This document shows, in pieces, positions 15,994 to 22,754 of a stretch of 44,003 nucleotides of DNA (the stretch's first letter is position 1; every line of letters starts with the position of its first letter). Below the pieces are notes generated by a model that was not told the DNA's origin, ran no database searches, and saw only the letters and a list, made by a program, of their open reading frames with translations. Made by a program: the position numbers and the translations under genes. The DNA lies in the NCBI GenBank assembly GCA_964345925.1, contig CAYFSP010000010.1:1-44003 (forward strand), read 5' to 3'. This DNA comes from Miniphocaeibacter sp964345925 (GTDB lineage Bacteria; Bacillota; Clostridia; Tissierellales; Peptoniphilaceae).

Positions 15994-16629
15994 ATGAGTT
16001 ACATGAATAAAATAAAAAATAAAAGAATTTTACTATTAAGACATGGTGAAACAGAGTTTAATAGAGAGGGACGTTGTCAAGGAATACTAAATTCGAATTT
16101 AACGAAAAAAGGAATAAAACAAGTAGAATCAAATGGTAGATTATTAAAATATGAATTGAAAAATATTGAAAAAGAGAAAATAATACTATATTCCAGCCCA
16201 TTAGGAAGGGCAGTGGATAGTACAGAAATCCTATTAAAAGAAATTGATTATAAGGTTTCAAAAGTAGTATATGAAAATAATCTAAAAGAAGGAGATTTAG
16301 GGCTATGGGGAGGTCAATATATAACAGAAATAAAAAAATCATATAAAAATATAAATTATAATAGTTTGGATTGGTATTTTAATTCACCTGGTGGGGAGAG
16401 TTTTGAAGATATTAAATTACGATGTGAAGAATTTATAAATTCTTTAAAAGATGTAGAAGAAGATAATATTATAATAATGTCTCATGGTTTATTAGGAATA
16501 GCTTTAAGATCATGTCTTTTACAGGTTACAAAAGAAGAATCAGTGTCCCAAGGTGTTCCACAAAACGGTTTTTATATGATATTTAAAAATAAATTAAAAT
16601 TTATTTCTAATGAAAACGACGAATACTAA
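15994..16629 (+). CDS. Histidine phosphatase family protein
   Basis: 211 residues of the phosphoglycerate-mutase-like branch. The phosphorylated histidine is in LLRHGETEFNREGRCQG. The second motif SSPLGRAVDSTEILL, the acidic ENNLKEGDLGLWGG and the distal IIIMSHGLLGIALR complete the catalytic set. It could be a broad phosphatase or an adenosylcobalamin/alpha-ribazole phosphatase relative; no cobalamin genes are nearby, so substrate stays open. The start is ATG 15994 behind GGAGTG. It stands alone between malR and the M50-like gene. Confidence 0.85.
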   Translation: MSYMNKIKNKRILLLRHGETEFNREGRCQGILNSNLTKKGIKQVESNGRLLKYELKNIEKEKIILYSSPLGRAVDSTEILLKEIDYKVSKVVYENNLKEGDLGLWGGQYITEIKKSYKNINYNSLDWYFNSPGGESFEDIKLRCEEFINSLKDVEEDNIIIMSHGLLGIALRSCLLQVTKEESVSQGVPQNGFYMIFKNKLKFISNENDEY

Positions 16630-16696
16630 TAGAAGTATTATTAAAAGAATAAGAAGAATTTAAAAAGAATTGTAGTAAAAGAAAGATAGGTGTTTA

Positions 16697-17728
16697 ATGA
16701 AAGAGTTAATTATACTAATAGCCCTACGTATTTTAGCATTAGGAATTAGTATGTTATTTCCTATATTTATCCATGAATTTGGTCATTTTATAACAGGTAA
16801 AATTTCTGGATATAAATTTAAAAGTTTTACATTTTTAGGGAAAACATTGTACAAAGATAATGGTAAATTTAAAATCAAGAAATCCAATTTACCTGCAGCA
16901 GCAGGGGGACAATGTTTAATGATGCCACCTGAAGGCAAGGATATTTTCCCATATAAATTATATAATTATGGCGGAGTAATATTTAATATTTTATTAGCAA
17001 TTATATTTTTGATTATTATGTTTTTTAATTTAGATAGTGATAGTTATGTTGGAAAATTTTTAGAATATTTATCATCTATGTCAGTAATTACTAATATATT
17101 TTTAGCAATCTCAAATGGCTTTCCATTTATAATATCAGGAGTTCCAGTTGATGGTAGAAATATTAAGGAAGCAGGAAAAAGTAAAAATGGTGAAATAGCT
17201 TTTTGTAAATACTTTATAATTGAAAAAAACTTTTCTGAAGGAATGAATATTTTAGACTTTGATTATAAATTGTTAAAATTGGATATAGAGGAAGGGGAGT
17301 TAGATAATTTCTTTATAGCCTATATTGAATATTTGAGAATTGTTTACTTAATAGTAAAAGGAGAAGGACATAAATTAAAAGATGATGTAGATAAATTATC
17401 ATCTCATTTAAAGAATTTACCATTATATTACAAAGCAGCAATTAGAGGAGAGTTGATGTCATGTATTATGCTTGTAGATGAATTAAAAGAATTAATATGG
17501 GAATTAAATTTTGATGAGGATTTAAAATATTTAGAAAAGATGAAAGTGGATTTAGTATATAAAATAAAAGCAGTAAAATCATATTTTATTAATAAGAATA
17601 TTGAAAAGTCAAAAGAGTATTTAAATATATATGAAAAAAATATAAAGGGAAAATTATCAAGCGGAGAGTTACAAACGGAAATGATGTGGCTAGAAAAATT
17701 TAATAGAGCATTACAACTAGAAAATTAA
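16697..17728 (+). CDS. M50-type intramembrane metalloprotease-like protein
   Basis: 343 residues. The first membrane helix contains the zinc motif HEFGH (His26, Glu27, His30), and the third metal ligand is probably Asp152 in GVPVDGRNI, which takes the place of the usual NPxDG. Other hydrophobic segments lie at about residues 90-115 and 125-145. The C-terminal 170 residues are soluble, helical and charged, and look like a helical-repeat region (not recognised further). Site-2-type proteases cut membrane-spanning substrates such as anti-sigma factors or peptides; no such substrate is evident here. About 100 bases downstream is an SdpI-like gene, which makes a link to peptide toxin processing or immunity conceivable. 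Protease assignment is likely, the partner is speculation. Confidence 0.7.
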   Translation: MKELIILIALRILALGISMLFPIFIHEFGHFITGKISGYKFKSFTFLGKTLYKDNGKFKIKKSNLPAAAGGQCLMMPPEGKDIFPYKLYNYGGVIFNILLAIIFLIIMFFNLDSDSYVGKFLEYLSSMSVITNIFLAISNGFPFIISGVPVDGRNIKEAGKSKNGEIAFCKYFIIEKNFSEGMNILDFDYKLLKLDIEEGELDNFFIAYIEYLRIVYLIVKGEGHKLKDDVDKLSSHLKNLPLYYKAAIRGELMSCIMLVDELKELIWELNFDEDLKYLEKMKVDLVYKIKAVKSYFINKNIEKSKEYLNIYEKNIKGKLSSGELQTEMMWLEKFNRALQLEN

Positions 17729-17779
17729 ATATAAAATAAATATCTAAAATTCTATTTTAAAATTAAGATGTTTTTATTT

Positions 17780-17804
17780 ATTGCATGCTGGGTATGAATG
17801 CAAT
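17780..17804 (+). repeat. Inverted repeat upstream of SdpI-like gene
   Basis: ATTGCAT (17780-17786) and ATGCAAT (17798-17804) are perfect 7-base complementary arms around an 11-base, GC-richer loop, immediately before the AGGAGGGG ribosome-binding site. It may be an operator or a leader hairpin. Confidence 0.35.
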
Positions 17805-17825
17805 GGGCGAGTTCAGGAGGGGATT

Positions 17826-18200
17826 ATGAATATATTCTATCTAATAGTTATTAATATAATTCCAGTAACTATGATTTTAATGTCATTTTATTTAAAATAT
17901 TTATCAAAGGGAAGAATTCGAAAAATAGCTGGATTTAGAACAAGCCTAAGTCAAAAAAATAAAGCTAATTGGAAATTTGGAAATGAATATTCAGGTAAAT
18001 TAAATTTTGAATTGGGAATAATAACAGAATTATCTACTATAATACTAATATTTTTACATAATTTTAATATTGATGAAATTGGATATAAATATATAGATAT
18101 AGTAGTAACTGGTATAGTATTTATTCAACTTGGTGTTTTGATTTTTGCAACAATAAAAACAGAGCAGAAATTGACTGAATTCGATAGAGAAAACAATTGA
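17826..18200 (+). CDS. SdpI-like membrane protein
   Basis: 124 residues with three hydrophobic segments: FYLIVINIIPVTMILMSFYL, LGIITELSTIILIFLH and IDIVVTGIVFIQLGVLIFAT. Between the first two lies the phrase IAGFRTSLSQKNKANWKFGNEYSGKLN, which matches the C-terminal SdpI-type signature (G-R-T-x-x-S ... W ... A/E-N-x-x-G). In Bacillus subtilis SdpI gives immunity to the SdpC toxin and holds the repressor SdpR at the membrane (known). No SdpC or SdpR gene is adjacent here. ATG 17826 with AGGAGGGG is chosen over upstream alternatives. Confidence 0.7.
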   Translation: MNIFYLIVINIIPVTMILMSFYLKYLSKGRIRKIAGFRTSLSQKNKANWKFGNEYSGKLNFELGIITELSTIILIFLHNFNIDEIGYKYIDIVVTGIVFIQLGVLIFATIKTEQKLTEFDRENN

Positions 18201-18212
18201 GAGGGGAGAATT

Positions 18213-18635
18213 ATGGGAGTATATAAATCAGTAATTGAAACAACTGATAATTTGAAGACAATTTGTAAGTCAGGCGGTTTTGAAATAATAATCGACCAGT
18301 CTGTTGAAGATGGTGGTTCAGGAGAGGGAATGTGTCCTGTAGAGGCTATGTTATCATCTCTAGGTGCATGTAAGGCAATGGTTGCTAAAGGTTTTAGCAA
18401 GAAGATGAAAATAGATCTTAAAAGTTTAAAGGTAGATGTTGAAGGCGAAATCAATAAAGAGATAAGCAGGGGATTTTGTAAAATTAAGACAATTTATCAT
18501 ATAGATGCTGACATTACTGAAGAACAATTATCTAGACTAATAGATTTAACGGAAAGATACTGTCCTGTTAAAATAACGTTAATAGATAGTCCAGAATTTG
18601 AATCTGAAGTAATTTTAAATAGAAATAGCAAGTAA
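18213..18635 (+). CDS. OsmC family protein
   Basis: 140 residues. OsmC-like proteins reduce organic or lipid hydroperoxides with a pair of cysteines. The first is in MCPVEAMLSSLGACKAM and the second in the conserved ERYCPVKITL. A Gly-rich EDGGSGEGMCP precedes the first cysteine, as in the family. It starts 12 bases after the SdpI-like gene behind GAGGGGAG and shares a transcript with it. Its position close to a selenocysteine peroxiredoxin fits a local peroxide-defence theme, though the GNAT gene between them is on the other strand. Confidence 0.85.
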   Translation: MGVYKSVIETTDNLKTICKSGGFEIIIDQSVEDGGSGEGMCPVEAMLSSLGACKAMVAKGFSKKMKIDLKSLKVDVEGEINKEISRGFCKIKTIYHIDADITEEQLSRLIDLTERYCPVKITLIDSPEFESEVILNRNSK

Positions 18636-18662
18636 GATGTAGATATTACATCTTACTTTTTT
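18630..18662. terminator. Bidirectional terminator between osmC-like and GNAT genes
   Basis: Perfect 12-bp stem AAGTAAGATGTA (18630-18641) / TACATCTTACTT (18647-18658) with flanking T run on the plus side. It overlaps the ends of both convergent genes. Confidence 0.8.
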
Positions 18663-19156
18663 ATATAGTTAACAAAATTCACTTTTTTTGAATTAAAATA
18701 AAAGGAATTATCATCTACACCTACAAATATAAATCCGTTTTTTTCCATAATTCTTTGAGACGATATATTATCATTTGTAGTCTTTCCATGTATTTCCACA
18801 ATTTTTTCTCTATCAATAATCTTTAAAAGAATATTAAGGGCTTTACTAGCAATGCCTTGTCCAGAATAATCCTCACTAATTCTATAGCCTAAAGAAAATA
18901 TCTTATCGTTTTCTGTCTCTACAAGATTGATTCTTCTTAGTATATTATTGTTTTTATCCTTTATTAAATAGAAATAAGATAGTCCATTATTTTGTTCATC
19001 TGTTAGATGTTTATGCCTTTGTAAAAAGATTTTATAGTCACAATAATCTTCACCACGACTAGGAATAAACTTTTCAAAATAATCTCTATTCACATTTTCA
19101 AAATAAAAAAGGTCTTCTTTATCTTCAAATTTTAATAAATCTAATTTAATTTTCAT
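18653..19156 (-). CDS. GNAT family N-acetyltransferase
   Basis: 167 residues resembling the RimJ/RimL branch of acetyl-CoA-dependent N-acetyltransferases. Typical elements are FENVNRDYFEKFIP near the start, SYFYLIKDKNNNILRRINLV, the acetyl-CoA loop region FSLGYRISEDYSGQGIASKA (G-x-G-x-A form) and ISSQRIMEKNGFIFVG. The acceptor cannot be told; ribosomal protein or small-molecule amines are usual for this branch. The start is ATG 19156 behind GGAGGAAGT; an upstream TTG lies in that ribosome-binding site. Confidence 0.82.
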   Translation of the reverse strand: MKIKLDLLKFEDKEDLFYFENVNRDYFEKFIPSRGEDYCDYKIFLQRHKHLTDEQNNGLSYFYLIKDKNNNILRRINLVETENDKIFSLGYRISEDYSGQGIASKALNILLKIIDREKIVEIHGKTTNDNISSQRIMEKNGFIFVGVDDNSFYFNSKKVNFVNYIKK

Positions 19157-19251
19157 ACTTCCTCCAAAACTCAACTACTAAGAGTTATTATAATATATTT
19201 TTAAAATAAATGTTTAAACTGTTTATTAATGGTTATATATAAGTCGTACGT

Positions 19252-19287
19252 ATTTGTAATTATTACAAATATATAATTATTACAAAT
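19252..19287 (+). promoter_or_regulatory. PerR-like operator at the prxU promoter
   Basis: ATTTGTAAT-T-ATTACAAAT at 19252-19270 is a perfect 9-1-9 palindrome. Its core TTGTAAT-T-ATTACAA differs from the PerR consensus TTATAATNATTATAA (known) by one symmetric change per half. The 13-base half AATTATTACAAAT recurs at 19275-19287, 17 bases on. A TATAAT between them (19272-19277) is a likely -10 element, so a bound repressor would cover the promoter. A Fur-family repressor responding to peroxide is the natural candidate; none is encoded in the window. Confidence 0.6.
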
Positions 19288-19347
19288 GCAAATAAGTTAT
19301 TAGAATACTTAATAAATGTATAAAACAAAATTTTAGGAGGATTAAAG

Positions 19348-19953
19348 ATGATTCAAGTAGGAAAACCTGCACCGAATTTTATAGCTCCAGCATATTATAA
19401 TGGAGAAATGACAGAAGTTAATTTAGAAGATTATAGGGGAAAATGGGTAGTGTTATTCTTCTATCCTGGAGACTTTACTTTTGTCTGAACTACTGAAGTA
19501 TCAGCAGTTGCTGATAGATATGAAGAATTCCAAAAATTAGGAGCGGAAATACTTACAATAAGTGTTGACTCAACGTTTGTTCACAAAGTTTGGAATGACG
19601 AAGAAATTTCTCAAATGATAGGTAAAGATATACCATTCCCAATGTTACAGGATAAAGCTGGAACAATTGGTACAGAATATGGTGTTTATGACGCAGAAGG
19701 CGGAGTTGATATTAGAGGTAGATATATTATAGATCCAGATGGAATAGTTCAAACTTATGAAGTTTTAACTCCACCAATTGGAAGAAATATTGACGAAACT
19801 ATTAGACAAATCGAAGCTGCTAAATTCGTTAGAGAAGTTGAAGCTAAAGAAGTTACTCCAGCAGGATGGGAACCAGGAAAGAAAACTTTAAAACCAGGTA
19901 ATGATTTAGTTGGTAAAGTTTGGAAAGAATGGGACGTTAAAAAAGATCAATAA
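19348..19953 (+). CDS. prxU: Selenocysteine peroxiredoxin (AhpC/PrxU type)
   Basis: 201-residue AhpC-type peroxiredoxin that reduces peroxides. The reading frame from ATG 19348 (ribosome-binding site TTAGGAGG) is interrupted only by TGA at 19486-19488, codon 47, in DFTFV-U-TTEVSAVAD, exactly where the peroxidatic cysteine normally stands (DFTFVCPTE). I read it as selenocysteine. A 7-bp hairpin begins 10 bases after the UGA. The rest is intact: VLFFYPGDFTF, LGAEILTISVDSTFVHKVW, FPMLQDKAGTIGTEYGVYD and the C-terminal VTPAGWEPGKK. The resolving cysteine of typical AhpC (VCPA) is Thr here, so it should work as a 1-Sec enzyme needing an external reductant. Selenocysteine at position 47 is known for PrxU of Eubacterium acidaminophilum. 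Ordinary gene callers would start it wrongly near 19615. Confidence 0.9.
19499..19516 (+). promoter_or_regulatory. Bacterial SECIS element in prxU
   Basis: TATCAGC (19499-19505), loop AGTT, GCTGATA (19510-19516): a perfect 7-bp stem with a G among the first two loop bases. The apical loop starts 17 bases after the UGA at 19486, inside the range known for bacterial SECIS elements. Confidence 0.8.
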
Positions 19954-19974
19954 TATTTAAAAAAGTTATAATAT

Positions 19975-20007
19975 AAAAAACCTTGTTTATTTAAAACAAG
20001 GTTTTTT
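19975..20007. terminator. Bidirectional terminator between prxU and SDR
   Basis: Stem CCTTGTTT / AAACAAGG extended by an A run and a T run on either side, between two convergent genes. Confidence 0.8.
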
Positions 20008-20020
20008 ATATTATATTTCT

Positions 20021-20791
20021 TTATATAGCTGTCCATCCACCGTCAATATTTAGTAATTGTCCAGTAGTATAGGATGAAAACTTAGAAGCAAAGTAAAGAA
20101 TAGCTGTATCCAATTCACCGGTTTTTCCAACTCTACCCATAGGGCAATAAGTTTTTACCACATTGGAAAATCCTTCATTTGAAATCTCCTTTTCAGTCAT
20201 TTCACTTTCAAAATATGCTGGACCGATAGCATTAACTGTTATTTCATCCTTAGCCCATTCGTTGGCTAAGGCTTTTGTCATCATAAAAACAGCTCCTTTA
20301 GTAGTACAGTATGCTGTTATAGAATTGGAACCAGGCATTGCAACTCTAGAATGAATGGAACCTAGGTTAATTATTCTACCATATTGATTTTTCTTCATTA
20401 TTTTTCCAACTTCACGTGCAAATTTAAATACACCATCAATATTTGTACTCATCATTCTATCCCAAACTTCATCTGTCATAATATCAGCAGGTTCTCCAAT
20501 GCCAAGACCTGCATTGTTTATGAGTATGTCTATTTTACCATAATGTTTTTCAATTGAAGCAACTGTATCCTTAACTTCATTAGAGTTGGTTACATCACAA
20601 ACTGAAATAAACACTTCATAACCTTTATTGGTTAAATCTTTTTTAACTTTTTCTAATTTATCTTGTCTTCTTGCTACAAGGGCTAATTTTGCACCTTGAT
20701 TTCCCAATGCTTCCGCAAATTGTACTCCAAGTCAACTTGATGCGCCAGTTACTAATGCAACTTGACCTGTTAAATCAAAATAATTAATCAT
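20021..20791 (-). CDS. Short-chain dehydrogenase with in-frame UGA at codon 20
   Basis: 256-codon classical SDR oxidoreductase. From ATG 20791 (GGAGA upstream) it reads MINYFDLTGQVALVTGASS, then TGA (20734-20732), then LGVQFAEALGNQGAKLALV. The UGA stands at the second Gly of the NAD(P)-binding TGxxxGxG loop, normally TGASSGLG. Everything after is intact: the NAG motif (ILINNAGLGIGE), catalytic Ser in LGSIHS, YCTTK (Tyr-x3-Lys), ITVNAIGPAYFESEM and the C-terminal LLNIDGG. The nearest family is gluconate 5-dehydrogenase/3-oxoacyl-ACP-reductase-like; substrate unknown. A SECIS-like hairpin follows the UGA at suitable spacing. Either selenocysteine is inserted at an unusual structural position, or a single GGA-to-TGA change has inactivated the gene recently. 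Starting downstream (TTG 20707) would lose the cofactor loop. Confidence 0.7.
20705..20722 (-). promoter_or_regulatory. SECIS-like hairpin after UGA in SDR gene
   Basis: Minus strand, 9 bases after the UGA: CAA, bulge TT, TGC, loop GGAA, GCA, TTG. This gives 3 bp, a U bulge, 3 bp and a 4-base loop starting GG, very like the E. coli fdhF element (3 bp, bulged U, 3 bp, GGUC loop). The loop starts 17 bases after the UGA, the same as in prxU. The stem is short and could be chance. Confidence 0.4.
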
Positions 20792-20851
20792 AAGATAATC
20801 TCCATATACCTATATTATATACTTATTTTTTGTAATATTCTATAGTATTTT

Positions 20852-20895
20852 AAACAAAAAATCGTAATGGAAATTATTATAATTTCCATTACGAA
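20852..20895 (-). terminator. Intrinsic terminator after prs
   Basis: Perfect 14-bp inverted repeat (TCGTAATGGAAATT / AATTTCCATTACGA, 20862-20894). On the minus strand it is followed by a T-rich run (TTTTTGTTT). Confidence 0.8.
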
Positions 20896-20919
20896 AAAGT
20901 TATGCTTTAAATATTAAAA

Positions 20920-22053
20920 TTAGTCTGTTTTTTTGCGAACTATTCTCTTAATTCCTCTTGTTTTGTCAAGCATTGAACTAAGGGAGATATCTAAGTTTAT
21001 ATTGTATATGAATTTAGATAGTAAAGTAGAAAGATCTACTTCTTTAAACCATTCCCTTGAACGTATTGATTCAGGAACATATGTTAAATTTGTTGAGTAA
21101 ACTGCATCTAATAATCCTTTTTCATAGTATTCATCGAATTTGTCAGGTCCTTCAGTAAATAGCGCAAAACTAACAGCACAGTAGACTCTTCTAGCATTTT
21201 GTGCTTTTAATTGTTCTGCAATATCTAAGACTGATTCTCCAGAAGCAATCATATCATCAACTATTAAAATATCCCTTCCAGATACGTCTTTACCAATATA
21301 TCTATGTTCAACAATTGGATTCTTTCCATTTACTAGTCGGCTATAGTCCCTTCTCTTGTAGAAGAGGCCAATATCTTGTTGTAATACGTTTGAATAATAT
21401 ACTGCTCTATCCATTGCGCCAGTATCAGGACTTATAATAATAATATTCTTATCATCTAATTCCTTTTCGCTTATTTTTTCTCTTGAAAGGAAACATTTCA
21501 CAATTTCTGCTGTTGGATAAATATTTTCAAAGGAAAGTAGTGGTATAGCGTTTTGAACATTTGGATCATGGACATCAAATGTATAAACACCATGTACTCC
21601 CATATCCTCTAATTCATGTAGAGCCATTGCACAGTCCAAGGATTCTCTAGCTTTTCTTCTATGTTGTCTACTACCATACATTAATGGCATAACAACATTG
21701 ATTCTTTTTGCTTTACCGTTTATTGCAGAGATTACTCTCTTAATATCAGCAAAATGCTCGTCAGGAGCCATTCTATTCTCAGAACCGAACATCTTATAAG
21801 TAATACCATAATTTCCAATATCACCTAGTATAAAAATATCCTTTCCTCTAACAGACTCGTTAATTGTAACTTTTGCTTCACCATTTGAAAATCTAGCCTC
21901 TGTAATATCGATTATAAAAGAAAAATCTGGATCATCAATATTACTTCTTCTCTTTAATTCTTCATCTACTTGCTCACCAATTTTTGTAATACTCTTCAAT
22001 ACAATTAACCCTAATTCACCTAAAGGACTATTATTGAAAACATCTTCAGACAT
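20920..22053 (-). CDS. prs: Ribose-phosphate pyrophosphokinase, long variant
   Basis: 377 residues, longer than the usual 310-320. It makes PRPP from ribose 5-phosphate and ATP for nucleotide, His and Trp synthesis. Family features are ARFSNGEAKVTINESVRGKDIFI, KRINVVMPLMYGSRQHRRKA, the Asp-containing VHGVYTFDVHDPNVQ and the PRPP-binding loop DILIVDDMIASGES. Departures from canonical Prs are an N-terminal extension of about 45 residues, an insert around GNYGITYKMFGSENRMAPDE, SRQHRRKA instead of the conserved ARQDRKA, and a longer C-terminus. These suggest a divergent Prs subfamily, perhaps with different allosteric control. Single gene with its own terminator; ribosome-binding site GGAGG lies 12 bases before the ATG. 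Confidence 0.85.
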   Translation of the reverse strand: MSEDVFNNSPLGELGLIVLKSITKIGEQVDEELKRRSNIDDPDFSFIIDITEARFSNGEAKVTINESVRGKDIFILGDIGNYGITYKMFGSENRMAPDEHFADIKRVISAINGKAKRINVVMPLMYGSRQHRRKARESLDCAMALHELEDMGVHGVYTFDVHDPNVQNAIPLLSFENIYPTAEIVKCFLSREKISEKELDDKNIIIISPDTGAMDRAVYYSNVLQQDIGLFYKRRDYSRLVNGKNPIVEHRYIGKDVSGRDILIVDDMIASGESVLDIAEQLKAQNARRVYCAVSFALFTEGPDKFDEYYEKGLLDAVYSTNLTYVPESIRSREWFKEVDLSTLLSKFIYNINLDISLSSMLDKTRGIKRIVRKKTD

Positions 22054-22190
22054 TTAAGCAACTACCTCCACAATATATTTTATACATTTAGAATATCATA
22101 TAAAAATTATCTAAACAATATGGTTAAGTTATTTAATCAATATTGTAGTATAATAATCTTTATTATTGATTTATGAATGTAGGTGATACT

Positions 22191-22673
22191 GTGAATGATG
22201 AATTTTTTATGGAAGAAGCATTAAAGGAAGCAATAAAAGCTAGAGATATTGGAGAGATTCCCATAGGTGCTGTTATTGTAAAAAATAATGAAATCATAGG
22301 TAGAGGATATAATAAGGTAGAGAGCACTGGTAATTCATTAAACCATGCAGAATTGATTGCAATAGAAGAAGCAAGTCAGAAAGTTTATGGTTGGAGAATG
22401 TATGGTTGTACTATATACGTTACTTTAGAGCCTTGTGCCATGTGTTCAGGAGCCTTAGTATACTCTAGAATGGGTAAGGTAGTCTTTGGGGCATATGATA
22501 AAAAAAGAGGATTTTGTGGTTCATTAGAGAATTTAGTTCAAATGGATGAATTAAATCATAAGGTGGAAGTGATAGAAGGTGTTTTAGAAGAAAAATGTCG
22601 AATATTGATTCAAGATTTCTTCTTAGACTTGAGAAAAAGAAATTCAAAGATGAGAAATAATAATTCTTTATGA
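22191..22673 (+). CDS. tadA: tRNA-specific adenosine deaminase TadA
   Basis: 160 residues. It deaminates A34 to inosine in tRNA-Arg(ACG). The zinc and catalytic motifs are HAELIAIEEA (His and the proton-shuttling Glu) and EPCAMCSGALVYSRM (two Cys ligands). The N-terminus NDEFFMEEALKEAIKA matches the family when started at GTG 22191, which has AGGTGAT just upstream. The ATG at 22173 would add six residues and has no ribosome-binding site. The C-terminal DFFLDLRKRNSK is typical. Confidence 0.9.
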   Translation: MNDEFFMEEALKEAIKARDIGEIPIGAVIVKNNEIIGRGYNKVESTGNSLNHAELIAIEEASQKVYGWRMYGCTIYVTLEPCAMCSGALVYSRMGKVVFGAYDKKRGFCGSLENLVQMDELNHKVEVIEGVLEEKCRILIQDFFLDLRKRNSKMRNNNSL

Positions 22674-22754
22674 TATAATACATAAATAGTTAAAAAATTT
22701 ATGTTTTACGAAAATATATCCTACTCGGTAGATAGGGTTTAAAGGGGTAATAAT

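Noticed and set aside
19615..19953. Short peroxiredoxin starting at 19615
   Set aside because: It lacks the active-site half; the intact frame begins at ATG 19348 and passes through a UGA at the catalytic position.
22674..22754. Small SRP RNA next to tadA
   Set aside because: The gap is too short and only a 4-bp CTAC-TCG-GTAG hairpin is visible; no SRP Alu or GGAA-tetraloop helix was found.
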